64,000 bases of DNA. It comes from QVMG01 sp032073245. GTDB lineage: Bacteria; Bacteroidota; Bacteroidia; Bacteroidales; Tannerellaceae. The translations under genes and the position numbers were made by a program. The DNA is taken from NCBI GenBank assembly GCA_032073245.1, contig DAMANX010000006.1, positions 62,001-126,000 on the forward strand, in the 5' to 3' direction. The notes beneath the pieces are model-generated. The model was not told where the DNA came from and did not search any database. It saw nothing but the letters and a program-made list of their open reading frames with translations. Shown piece after piece: positions 7,778-14,782 of this stretch (the first letter of the stretch is position 1; every line of letters begins with the position of its first letter).

Positions 7778-7827
7778 TAGCGAATAAATAAATCATCTTA
7801 ATTACTAATCATTTAACCCCAATTACT

Positions 7828-8013
7828 ATGACAACGAAAGAAGAAAAACAAGCATTCATGAAAGAGTATCTAAAAAAGCCTGAAATGCAGGAGCTGCTAT
7901 TTGCAGCTAAAGTTGAACCATCTATGAAAAGTGAAATCATGAGTTTTATTTCATACATGGGAGAAGTGGAGTATCAATACTCTAAAATGCACAAAGATCC
8001 TTATGTCAATTAG
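7828..8013 (+). CDS. small helical protein upstream of the DGR
   Basis: 61 residues, Lys/Glu/Met-rich and predicted helical throughout (KEEKQAFMKEYLKKPEMQELLF). It is preceded by an A/T-rich leader and lies 37 bases before the first DGR target gene, in the same transcript. No homology recognised. It is too short and in the wrong position for a classical Avd accessory protein, though a helical DGR partner cannot be excluded. Confidence 0.5.
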   Translation: MTTKEEKQAFMKEYLKKPEMQELLFAAKVEPSMKSEIMSFISYMGEVEYQYSKMHKDPYVN

Positions 8014-8050
8014 TATCAAACAATTTTTAATTCAACTAATAAATAAAATT

Positions 8051-8533
8051 ATGTCAAAAGAAAAAATCAATCTACAACTATCAGTTGAAGAAGCAAGAGA
8101 AATGTATTCGAATGCACCTGAAAGTATTAAGTTATTACTGGAAACGAACTTTGGAAAATCCAAGTTGGTTTTAGATGTCTGTAAAAGAGTCCAAACAATT
8201 GACGATTCTTTCAAAGAAACAGGTCGTCCCCGATCATTCAGGGAGGCGCCAAAGGAAGATGAAGCATTTATGCAAGCAACCTATGAGCTAAGGAATTTAT
8301 CTGATGCTCTAAACGAAGGCGAGAAAATAAACCTCTATGATAGAAGTGAACGCCACTATCCCTGCTTTGCTTGTAATGGCTCTCCTTCGGGTTTCGCGTT
8401 CGACTATTCGTACTACGCTTACGTTAGCGCTCTTGCGGGTAGCGGGTCTCGCCTTTCATTTAAAGAAGAAAGACTTTCAAAACATGCCGCTAAGATTGCA
8501 AAAGATACTTATAGAACAATGTTGGACTCATAA
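8051..8533 (+). CDS. DGR target protein 1 (variable protein)
   Basis: 160 residues from the ATG at 8051 (an in-frame ATG at 8003 overlaps the previous gene and is less likely). Residues 1-110 are helical and charged (SVEEAREMYSNAPESIKLLL, TYELRNLSDALNEG). Residues 111-136 are encoded by variable repeat 1: SPSGFAFDYSYYAYVSALAG then SGSRL. A helical tail of 24 residues follows. There is no signal peptide or membrane segment. In DGRs the variable repeat encodes a ligand-binding surface; here the fold and partner are unknown. Confidence 0.8.
   Translation: MSKEKINLQLSVEEAREMYSNAPESIKLLLETNFGKSKLVLDVCKRVQTIDDSFKETGRPRSFREAPKEDEAFMQATYELRNLSDALNEGEKINLYDRSERHYPCFACNGSPSGFAFDYSYYAYVSALAGSGSRLSFKEERLSKHAAKIAKDTYRTMLDS
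8381..8456 (+). repeat. DGR variable repeat 1 (VR1)
   Basis: 76 bases aligned without gaps to the template repeat at 8955-9030. Fourteen of the 21 template adenines are replaced (to G, T or C) and no non-adenine position differs. This is the hallmark of adenine-specific mutagenic retrohoming. Confidence 0.93.
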
Positions 8534-8545
8534 TAAATTACAATC

Positions 8546-8896
8546 ATGAAAAAGAATGAATTTGATTTTCGCAGTATCAATTCTATAGAAACTGCATTAA
8601 AAGTAACAGGTAAAATAATGCCAGACTTTTCAGGCATACCAGAAGATCGTAGAGATAGGTATATGGCTTTATTCGAAATGGAAACTATTATCGAGGCAAT
8701 TAATAACGGTTGGGTTCCCGATTGGGAGGATACAGATCAACCTAAATGGCGCTCTTGGTTTTGGATGTCTCCTTCGGGTTTCGCGTTCTCCTATTCGGAC
8801 TACGTTTCCGTCACGCTGCTGCGGGTAGCGGGTCTCGCCTTTATCTTGAAACGTGTGAGAAATCTGATTATGTTGGTTCGCACCCGCCATTCTTGA
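8546..8896 (+). CDS. DGR target protein 2, currently frameshifted in its variable repeat
   Basis: As it stands the frame gives 116 residues and stops at 8896. A one-base deletion in variable repeat 2, between 8810 and 8811, moves the reading frame: after VSV the frame reads TLLRVAGLAF instead of the AAGSGSRL seen in target 1. Restoring one base gives a 126-residue protein ending at 8925, with tail YLETCEKSDYVGSHPPFLSI, whose stop overlaps the next ATG. The N-terminal 70 residues are helical and Trp-rich near the repeat (VPDWEDTDQPKWRSWFW). No signal peptide. Confidence 0.75.
   Translation: MKKNEFDFRSINSIETALKVTGKIMPDFSGIPEDRRDRYMALFEMETIIEAINNGWVPDWEDTDQPKWRSWFWMSPSGFAFSYSDYVSVTLLRVAGLAFILKRVRNLIMLVRTRHS
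8768..8842 (+). repeat. DGR variable repeat 2 (VR2), with 1-base deletion
   Basis: 75 bases aligned to the template. Fifteen template adenines are substituted, and the simplest alignment has one further adenine (template 8998) deleted. No non-adenine substitution is needed. The deletion causes the frameshift in the target gene. Confidence 0.9.
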
Positions 8897-8939
8897 GTAT
8901 CTGGAAACGCATCCAATTAGGATGAAAAATATAGGTTGT

Positions 8940-9132
8940 TTGCCTTTGACTTGCTCTCCTTCAGGTTTCACGTTCAACAATTCGAACTACGATTACGATA
9001 ACGCTAATGCAGGTAGCAGGTCTCACCTATGTAAAATGATATTTCAAAGGCAAAGACCTTGCCTCTTGGCAAAAAATAAAGATTCAAAAGGTGCTGGTAG
9101 GGAAACCGAAAGCTCTGATAAGAAACAAAGGC
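8940..9132 (+). ncRNA. DGR template RNA region (TR plus spacer before the RT)
   Basis: The template repeat and the 102-base spacer to the RT start. The spacer contains a hairpin AGGCAA-agacc-TTGCCT at 9048-9064 and an A-rich stretch. In studied DGRs (Bordetella phage) the TR with its downstream spacer forms the RNA used for cDNA priming. A frame of 82 codons (8922-9170) crosses this region, but its middle is simply the translated template, so I do not call it a gene. Confidence 0.6.
8955..9030 (+). repeat. DGR template repeat (TR)
   Basis: 76 bases with 21 adenines, concentrated in AAC/AAT-type codons if read in the frame of the targets (FNNSNYDYDNANAG). Both variable repeats differ from it only at adenines. 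It is the donor copy; it lies just upstream of the reverse transcriptase. Confidence 0.93.
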
Positions 9133-10416
9133 ATGAAGCGATACGGAAACTTATACGACAAAATATATGATATGGATAACCTCTTCCTTGCCTATCAAAA
9201 GGCGAGGAAAGGGAAATCCAAAAGTCATGGGGTAATACTTTTTGAGAAAGATTTTCAAAGGAATATGATGTCAATTTATGAGGATCTACAAAAAGAGACA
9301 TATGCGACTTCTGAATATGAAGTTTTCAAAATCTTTGATCCAAAAGAGCGTGAAATATACCGGCTACCATTCCGAGACAGGATAGTTCAACATGCTATCA
9401 TGAACATATTAGAACCTATTTGGACATCTGTTTTTATTTCGCACACTTACTCCTGTATTAAGGGTAAAGGTATACATGGAGCCTTAAAGCATATCAGACG
9501 TGACATGAAAGACGTTTCTGGTACAGTATATTGTTTAAAAATGGATATTCGAAAATTTTATCCATCTATTGACCATGATATAATGAAATCGATTATTCGA
9601 AAGAAAATAAAGGACAACCAACTTTTAAATCTATTAGATAGTCTAGTTGATTCAGCCCCGGGTGTTCCAATAGGAAACTATCTCTCTCAATTCTTGGCTA
9701 ACCTATATCTAGCATACTTAGATCATTGGTTGAAAGAGAAAAAGCAGGTAAAGTATTACTACCGATATGCTGATGATCTGGTTATTCTACACGAAAGCAA
9801 GAGTTACTTACATGAATTGCTCAATGATATAAGGATATACCTTAAAAAAGAATTGAAACTTGACTTGAAAGGTAACTATCAGGTGTTCCCTGTAGAATCA
9901 AGAGGTATTGACTTCGTTGGTTATGTTTTCCGGCATGGAAGAATCCGAATGAGGAAATCTATAAAAAAGAACTTTTGTCGCCGGGTTGCTAAATTGAATA
10001 AGAAAGACCTGACAGAAAAAGAATACCGTATAAAGGTATGCTCGTGGCTTGGTTGGGCTAAACATTGCGATTCAAGAAACTTACTAAAAACTATTATAAA
10101 CATGAATAAATTCTCTGATTTTGGAATAAAAACTGGAAACAATTACAAATTTAATGTACCAGAGGTAACTCTAATGCAGATTATTAATAGTGAAATTGAA
10201 GTCATGGGTTATGAAACTGATGTAAAAACCAGACATGGAAATGACAGATATGTAGTGAAGATAAGGTTTGAAGGTGAAGAACGTAAATTTTTCACGAGCG
10301 CAAAGCCCATAAAAGAGGCATTAGATAAAATACCAGAAAGCGACTTTCCATTCACAACAATAATAAAACTTAAGAAGTGTGGGTCTGATAATGAGAAAAC
10401 TTATCAATTCACGTAA
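9133..10416 (+). CDS. DGR reverse transcriptase
   Basis: 427 residues from the ATG at 9133 (MKRYGNLYDKIYDMDN, the usual DGR-RT opening). Motifs in order: LPFRDRIVQHAIMNIL; SCIKGKGIHGAL; LKMDIRKFYPSIDH; the DGR-type motif 4 GVPIGNYLSQFLANLYL; the catalytic YADD at 212-215; GIDFVGYVF. The thumb ends near CSWLGWAKHCDS. A further C-terminal domain of about 95 residues has beta-strand character and ends in a TTIIKLKKCG segment. It copies template RNA into adenine-mutated cDNA for the two targets upstream. Confidence 0.95.
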   Translation: MKRYGNLYDKIYDMDNLFLAYQKARKGKSKSHGVILFEKDFQRNMMSIYEDLQKETYATSEYEVFKIFDPKEREIYRLPFRDRIVQHAIMNILEPIWTSVFISHTYSCIKGKGIHGALKHIRRDMKDVSGTVYCLKMDIRKFYPSIDHDIMKSIIRKKIKDNQLLNLLDSLVDSAPGVPIGNYLSQFLANLYLAYLDHWLKEKKQVKYYYRYADDLVILHESKSYLHELLNDIRIYLKKELKLDLKGNYQVFPVESRGIDFVGYVFRHGRIRMRKSIKKNFCRRVAKLNKKDLTEKEYRIKVCSWLGWAKHCDSRNLLKTIINMNKFSDFGIKTGNNYKFNVPEVTLMQIINSEIEVMGYETDVKTRHGNDRYVVKIRFEGEERKFFTSAKPIKEALDKIPESDFPFTTIIKLKKCGSDNEKTYQFT

Positions 10417-10468
10417 TCGGTAAATTATAAAAAAATAAAGGGGTATTAACCCATTAAAACCAAATAAT

Positions 10469-10780
10469 ATGTCAAAAGAATCAAGTTCATCTGGAGGAAT
10501 CGGATTTGTTGGATTGCTAACAATAGTTTTCATCGTACTCAAATTAACCAATTATATAGATTGGTCGTGGGTGTGGGTATTAAGTCCATTGTGGCTTAGT
10601 GTATGTTTTGTTGTGGTAATATTAATTCTCTACTTATTAGGAGTACTAGTTATTGCACTTTACAAACATAAAAAGTTTAAAAAAGAACATCCGAAGTTTA
10701 CTCGAAAATCAAAGTTTATGCAAAGAGTTGAAAAGGCTCAACTAAAGCAAGAAGAGGAACGTGGGAAAAGAAATAATTGA
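10469..10780 (+). CDS. small membrane protein, two TM segments
   Basis: 103 residues: a Ser/Gly-rich N-terminus, two hydrophobic helices (about 9-25 and 32-62 with Trp-rich spacing WSWVWVLSPLW), then a basic cytoplasmic tail (KHKKFKKEHPKFTRKSKFM). It follows the RT by 52 bases, a gap with a small GGGTATTAACCC hairpin. It does not resemble Avd. Function unknown. Confidence 0.6.
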   Translation: MSKESSSSGGIGFVGLLTIVFIVLKLTNYIDWSWVWVLSPLWLSVCFVVVILILYLLGVLVIALYKHKKFKKEHPKFTRKSKFMQRVEKAQLKQEEERGKRNN

Positions 10781-10805
10781 ATAGTAAAATATTTGAAGAT
10801 TTCAC

Positions 10806-11669
10806 ATGAGCCTACAAACAAAAATAGACTACTCGATTGCCCTGCTAAAAAAAGCGGAACCGTTGGCCTTACATTACAGTCCTGACGGCTTCTATCTGGC
10901 TTTTTCCGGCGGGAAAGATTCGCAGGTAATCTACGAACTGGCAAAGATGGCAGGAGTCAAGTTTAAGGCTCACATGAATCTTACGTCGGTTGATCCTCCG
11001 CAGGTGATTCGATTCGTAAAAGATCATTATTCCGATGTAGAATTACATAGACCAGATAAGTCCATTTATAAGATGATTCCAGAGCATAAGAGCCTACCAC
11101 GTGCACGTATGCGTTGGTGTTGTTCTATTTTAAAAGAAATGTCTGGCGCAGGAACTGTAACTATTCTGGGGATAAGGAAAGCGGAAAGTTTCCGACGATC
11201 AAAACGTAATGAAATAGAGGCAGGTAAGTATTCTGGGAACTTTGATCAATTCTCATATCACAAAGAAACGGAAGTTTCCTGCGTAAACGGGAAGGACAAA
11301 GTTCTGTTATCTCCGGCGATTGACTGGACGGATAAAGATGTCTGGGATTTTCTCTCCTTACGTAATTTACCTCATTGTGAATTATACGATCAGGGTTACA
11401 AACGTATTGGCTGTATAATGTGTCCTATGAGTAATAGAGCAGCTATCCGGCATGATAGGAAGATGTTCCCGAAGGTAGAAAAAGCCTATAAAAAGGCTAT
11501 CTCTAAATTACTTGAAGTTCAGCCAAACTATTGCAGTAAGTTGAACGGAAATATTGATATGATATTTGAGTGGTGGGTGTCTAAAAAATCTATGGATAAG
11601 TTCATAGCTGACAACATCAGTCAACTAAAATTGAATTTTAATACCGAAGATGAAAATCTTCAAATATAA
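10806..11669 (+). CDS. PAPS reductase-like / ATP-pyrophosphatase family protein
   Basis: 287 residues. The PP-loop SGGKDS is at 34-39; later come MRWCCSILKEM, a LGIRKAES block, and a Cys pair in GCIMCPMSNRAA. This matches the phosphoadenosine-phosphosulfate reductase superfamily, whose phage members are often fused or linked to DNA modification and resemble DndC in layout. The true substrate cannot be read from sequence. A GC content somewhat higher than its neighbours at the 5' end suggests separate acquisition. It ends in the recurrent AATCTTCAAATA boundary motif. Confidence 0.8.
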   Translation: MSLQTKIDYSIALLKKAEPLALHYSPDGFYLAFSGGKDSQVIYELAKMAGVKFKAHMNLTSVDPPQVIRFVKDHYSDVELHRPDKSIYKMIPEHKSLPRARMRWCCSILKEMSGAGTVTILGIRKAESFRRSKRNEIEAGKYSGNFDQFSYHKETEVSCVNGKDKVLLSPAIDWTDKDVWDFLSLRNLPHCELYDQGYKRIGCIMCPMSNRAAIRHDRKMFPKVEKAYKKAISKLLEVQPNYCSKLNGNIDMIFEWWVSKKSMDKFIADNISQLKLNFNTEDENLQI

Positions 11670-11681
11670 AACTATCTGAAT

Positions 11682-11849
11682 ATGAAAGTAAGAATAGTAC
11701 AAGGTGGTATAGGTACTTATGAAGTGCAAGTTAAACAAGCATGGTATTTACCCTGGGCAACCGCTTACGATGGACCATTACCCTTTAGGGGTACATATAG
11801 ACAAGCCAAGGAATTAGCAAATAAGTTGAGAGATAATGCTATTAAATAG
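11682..11849 (+). CDS. small phage protein, unknown
   Basis: 55 residues (MKVRIVQGGIGTYEVQVKQA...), a mix of short strands and a helix with Trp/Tyr/Pro-rich middle (WYLPWATAYDGPLPFRGTY). It is preceded by the recurrent leader AAAACTATCTGAATATG. No family recognised. Confidence 0.6.
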   Translation: MKVRIVQGGIGTYEVQVKQAWYLPWATAYDGPLPFRGTYRQAKELANKLRDNAIK

Positions 11850-11861
11850 AAAAACTTGAAT

Positions 11862-12068
11862 ATGGCAAGAACTTTTTATAGGACATCCAACGAAGATATA
11901 AATCATCCTGAAAAAGGTTTGATAATAAAAAAGGGAGATCGGGTGTTGACATCGGATGTCTGGACAAACACGGAGGGAAAAAATGTATTAAAAGTACTTG
12001 ATAGGTACTGGTTTGAATACCCTGCTTCAGCTTTTAAAGAAAGTGATGTTGAATTATTTACAATCTAA
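11862..12068 (+). CDS. small beta-rich phage protein, unknown
   Basis: 68 residues from the ATG at 11862, directly after the leader AAAACTTGAATATG; an in-frame TTG at 11856 is part of that leader. It carries a KKGDRVLTSDVWTNTEGKNV pattern like a small SH3/KOW-type barrel. Function unknown. Confidence 0.6.
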   Translation: MARTFYRTSNEDINHPEKGLIIKKGDRVLTSDVWTNTEGKNVLKVLDRYWFEYPASAFKESDVELFTI

Positions 12069-12080
12069 AACTACTTGAAT

Positions 12081-12245
12081 ATGGCAAACGAAAAATATGG
12101 ACGCATTTTGAAGGCGACCGGATCGGACAAAGGTAGAGAGGTTATAATCGGTCCTATCGAATGGGAAAATGACAAGGTTTGTAAAATAGTGCATATATGG
12201 TATAAACCTGAATATGAAGTAGAACACATTGATAAACCAGAATAA
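12081..12245 (+). CDS. small phage protein, unknown
   Basis: 54 residues (MANEKYGRILKATGSDKG...), probably a small beta-barrel with GREVIIGPIEWENDKVCKIV. It is preceded by AAAACTACTTGAATATG. The same leader, size and fold type as its neighbours suggest these genes arose by duplication or cassette exchange. Confidence 0.6.
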   Translation: MANEKYGRILKATGSDKGREVIIGPIEWENDKVCKIVHIWYKPEYEVEHIDKPE

Positions 12246-12257
12246 AACAACTTGAAT

Positions 12258-12452
12258 ATGGCAAAGTATTATTTAGAATATGTAGTTGAATATAAAGAGT
12301 CTGACTCTTTGCACTGTATTTCTGAAGGATCATCAATTGCTGATGCTAAAAAAAGAATCAGAGAGCAAGCAAAAGAAGAACATGGCAATAATCTCATAGG
12401 AGTGAAATTTCACGTTGGATATCGAACATCTGATGATGCACGTGCAGACTGA
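12258..12452 (+). CDS. small phage protein, unknown
   Basis: 64 residues from the ATG at 12258 (MAKYYLEYVVEYKESD...). One strand pair then a helix (SIADAKKRIREQAKEE) and a short strand. Preceded by AAAACAACTTGAATATG. No family recognised. Confidence 0.6.
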   Translation: MAKYYLEYVVEYKESDSLHCISEGSSIADAKKRIREQAKEEHGNNLIGVKFHVGYRTSDDARAD

Positions 12453-12488
12453 TTTAAGATAAACCCCTATATAAGCGACGAATGGAAT

Positions 12489-12668
12489 ATGAGTACATGG
12501 ATAAGGGAAAAGTACGCCGGACAGTATCGGTTTATAGACTGTGACAGTGGAAATACACACGAGGGTTTAGATGCTCAATGCCTGTTCAAAGAAAGTATTC
12601 CTGACAACTTGAAAGAAAGTGACAGCCCGGAGAGACGGGCAATTTTGAAAACAATTAAAACAAAATGA
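12489..12668 (+). CDS. small phage protein, unknown
   Basis: 59 residues (MSTWIREKYAGQYRFIDC...). It has a cluster DCDSGNTHEGLDAQC that could bind metal, and a charged C-terminus. It stops one base before the next ATG region (TGATATGG). Function unknown. Confidence 0.5.
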   Translation: MSTWIREKYAGQYRFIDCDSGNTHEGLDAQCLFKESIPDNLKESDSPERRAILKTIKTK

Positions 12669-12669
12669 T

Positions 12670-13035
12670 ATGGGAATAGAAAAACAAACAATGTACACTG
12701 TTAAGTGTGATAATTGCGGTGAGTATTACGAACATGATGACATGTTTCCTGTTTTTGGAGACGAATTAGAAGCGGACAATTCTGTTAGGAATGACGGAGA
12801 ATGGGTTAAAGAAGAAGCAAAATATTATTGCCCAGACTGCTACGAATATGACGATGACGATAATCTTGTCATAAAGCCTATTGTGATAAGTACAGAAGAA
12901 TACCTGTGTATAAACTGTAAGCAAACGAGCCATATCAAGCCTGCGCAGGCACATGACAATGTTCTTGGTTATTGCGAGCATTGCGGACACCCTATTTGGG
13001 AGGACACAGACACATTCACATCCGGAAAAATTTGA
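12670..13035 (+). CDS. double zinc-ribbon phage protein
   Basis: 121 residues with two pairs of Cys motifs: CDNCG and CPDC in the N-terminal half, and CINC and CEHCG in the C-terminal half, separated by an Asp-rich loop (YEYDDDDN). Two zinc ribbons are therefore likely. Such proteins often bind nucleic acid or bridge proteins; the role here is unknown. Confidence 0.65.
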   Translation: MGIEKQTMYTVKCDNCGEYYEHDDMFPVFGDELEADNSVRNDGEWVKEEAKYYCPDCYEYDDDDNLVIKPIVISTEEYLCINCKQTSHIKPAQAHDNVLGYCEHCGHPIWEDTDTFTSGKI

Positions 13036-13040
13036 AGATT

Positions 13041-13250
13041 ATGACTAAGAAAGAAAAGCAATTTACGGATGATCTTATCTCTCTTCTCGACAAATATAAT
13101 GTTGCAATGATGCAGAGTAGAGACTCTATCAGTTTCGTTTCTGATAGTAATGAGATAGATATTGACTTGTATGGATATATTGACGCTGATTCTCTGCGAG
13201 TTATTAAAGAGTCTAATTTAAGTATTGAAAATGAAAAAGATAAGAATTAA
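13041..13250 (+). CDS. small phage protein, unknown
   Basis: 69 residues from the ATG at 13041 (MTKKEKQFTDDLISLLDKYN...): helix, two strands (SISFVSDSNEIDIDLYGYI), helix. The upstream 10 bases are TTTGAAGATT, the reverse complement of the recurrent AATCTTCAAA boundary motif. It overlaps the next gene by 20 bases. Confidence 0.6.
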   Translation: MTKKEKQFTDDLISLLDKYNVAMMQSRDSISFVSDSNEIDIDLYGYIDADSLRVIKESNLSIENEKDKN

Positions 13251-13485
13251 CGTAAAAGCAACCTATACGGTAGGCTTGGAAATGGGAGTTCCTGATGATG
13301 TATATCAGGCTCTCTGCAAGGTCTACGATAACGGTGGGGATATTGACCCCAACTCAATCGAAACTTATAGAGATAAAGAATTGTCAGATGCAGCGGACTG
13401 GTTGGCGGATAATATCCGAGAAAAAGATGCTTGCGAATGGGAATGGGAAATAGTGGATTTGTCGGAAAATAATAAAACAAAGTAA
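13231..13485 (+). CDS. small acidic phage protein, unknown
   Basis: 84 residues from the ATG at 13231 (an in-frame TTG two codons earlier is unlikely). A strand KKIRINVKATYTVGLEMGVP is followed by helices and an aromatic end (CEWEWEIVDLSEN). Probably cytoplasmic. No family recognised. Confidence 0.6.
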   Translation: MKKIRINVKATYTVGLEMGVPDDVYQALCKVYDNGGDIDPNSIETYRDKELSDAADWLADNIREKDACEWEWEIVDLSENNKTK

Positions 13486-13486
13486 T

Positions 13487-13777
13487 ATGAAAACTGGAAT
13501 TGAATTAATCACAGAAGAACGAAAGAGACAAATAGAAGTCGAAGGGTGGGATACTGAACATGATAGGATAGCTAACAATGACGGGCAATTAGTTAGCGCG
13601 GCTATCTTATACGCTATTGAAGATGATAACCGAATGTATGAACATTCTCCCGAAAATGTGTGGCCGTGGGATATGACTTGGTGGAAGCCAACCCCGGACA
13701 ATCGGGTAAGAGAATTAGTCAAAGCTGGGGCTCTTATCGCCGCAGAAATTGACAGGCTTAATAATCTTCAAATCTAA
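13487..13777 (+). CDS. conserved phage protein, unknown
   Basis: 96 residues: GIELITEERKRQIEVEGWD, then HD, NDGQLVSAAILYA, WPWDMTWWKP, and VRELVKAGALIAAEIDRL. This pattern recurs in phage genomes as I remember them, and the conserved Glu/His/Asp could form an active site, but I cannot assign a reaction. It ends ...NNLQI at the AATCTTCAAATCTAAAA boundary motif. Confidence 0.65.
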   Translation: MKTGIELITEERKRQIEVEGWDTEHDRIANNDGQLVSAAILYAIEDDNRMYEHSPENVWPWDMTWWKPTPDNRVRELVKAGALIAAEIDRLNNLQI

Positions 13778-13789
13778 AACTATTTGAAT

Positions 13790-14044
13790 ATGATACTTAT
13801 ATTAAGCTACAAGAAATACAAGGAGTTGACCTCTGCGTTAAAGCAAGCCTCTTATGAGGCTAAAAAGTACAAAATGAAATACGAGCATCTTATCACAGAA
13901 GTAGATAAGATAAAACAACCGGAGTATTGTCAGAAGTCGTACTGTGACTTTTGCGAGTTCAGCGACACGCAACGGTATTCCTTCCAAGACCCGGATCATC
14001 GACCGGGGTGTGTATTGGGTTATGGTAGAAATTTTAGCAAATAA
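13790..14044 (+). CDS. small protein with coiled helix and Cys cluster
   Basis: 84 residues from the ATG at 13790, after the leader AAAACTATTTGAATATG. A helix of about 45 residues (SALKQASYEAKKYKMKYEHL) is followed by a Cys cluster (CQKSYCDFCEF ... CVL) that may bind zinc. Function unknown. Confidence 0.6.
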   Translation: MILILSYKKYKELTSALKQASYEAKKYKMKYEHLITEVDKIKQPEYCQKSYCDFCEFSDTQRYSFQDPDHRPGCVLGYGRNFSK

Positions 14045-14049
14045 ACAAG

Positions 14050-14199
14050 ATGAAGAAAGTGAGATTTGGCGATAATAAAACTAAAATATCCATTCACAAA
14101 ACAAGCGTGATAGCTATACCAATGGCAATTCAATTCTACCTTGAGAAAGAAAGGTTTGAAGATGCAGAAGTTTTAATGTGCTTATTGCAGAATTACTAA
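14050..14199 (+). CDS. very small phage protein, unknown
   Basis: 49 residues (MKKVRFGDNKTKISIHKTSV...) beginning 5 bases after the previous stop. A strand pair and one helix (FYLEKERFEDAEVLMCLL). Composition is protein-like but nothing more can be said. Confidence 0.5.
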   Translation: MKKVRFGDNKTKISIHKTSVIAIPMAIQFYLEKERFEDAEVLMCLLQNY

Positions 14200-14239
14200 T
14201 AGGAGTTAGAATCAACTCCGGAAAAACAACTAAGTAAAC

Positions 14240-14509
14240 ATGGAAAAGAAAATAGGAATCGTTGGGCATGGTCCATCTGGGCGAATGAAAGGAATGTTAC
14301 TTGCTACAGCAATGATGGCTGCTGCCTCTTTTGATGATAGGTCATATCATACGAGAAAAATGGCGAAAGTATACGAACCTAAGCCGCAAAAACCAGCGCA
14401 CAGACCTTTGTCTAAGTTTGTGATTAAAGGCGCGGAGATCGAAGCATATAGCCGCAAGGATGCGATTAAGAGGTATAATCACGGGTTCAAATCCGGCAAT
14501 ATTATTTGA
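14240..14509 (+). CDS. small basic phage protein, unknown
   Basis: 89 residues, basic. It starts EKKIGIVGHGPSGRMKGML with an Ala/Met-rich stretch, then a Lys/Pro-rich middle (YEPKPQKPAHRPLSKFVIKG) and a C-terminal segment AEIEAYSRKDAIKRYNHG. The GHGPSGR loop is Gly-rich but not a proper P-loop. Confidence 0.55.
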   Translation: MEKKIGIVGHGPSGRMKGMLLATAMMAAASFDDRSYHTRKMAKVYEPKPQKPAHRPLSKFVIKGAEIEAYSRKDAIKRYNHGFKSGNII

Positions 14510-14514
14510 AGAAA

Positions 14515-14772
14515 ATGGATAACATAAAATCGGAAAAAGCAAAAGAGCTATTGAAGCGGTCGTTTGATGGCGGTCATATCAGCATGGACAATGCAATCGC
14601 CGCTATTGAAACTGCTGAAAGCGACATGATATGGAAAGCCTTATCGGATAAGGAAAATACAGAAGCGGCTATTATCTCTCTAATTATGAATGATGCCTAT
14701 GCTTGTACTTTTCAGACTTTAGGGCAGTATAGAACCGCTCTTGCTAAAGAGGTTAGAAAGTTGTTCAAGTAA
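14515..14772 (+). CDS. small helical phage protein, unknown
   Basis: 85 residues from the ATG at 14515 (a TTG at 14506 is in frame but overlaps the previous stop). Mostly helical (SEKAKELLKRSFDGGHISMDNA... cut). Located just upstream of the methyltransferase gene, 10 bases away. Function unknown. Confidence 0.55.
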   Translation: MDNIKSEKAKELLKRSFDGGHISMDNAIAAIETAESDMIWKALSDKENTEAAIISLIMNDAYACTFQTLGQYRTALAKEVRKLFK

Positions 14773-14782
14773 GTGCAGAAGA

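Noticed and set aside
8003..8050. Upstream ATG of DGR target 1 at 8003
   Set aside because: It overlaps the previous gene and adds 16 residues of poor composition; the ATG at 8051 has the usual A-rich leader.
8922..9170. 82-codon frame over the template repeat as a third DGR target or an Avd
   Set aside because: Its centre is the template itself read in the target frame, and its end overlaps the RT start; the surrounding residues show no domain.
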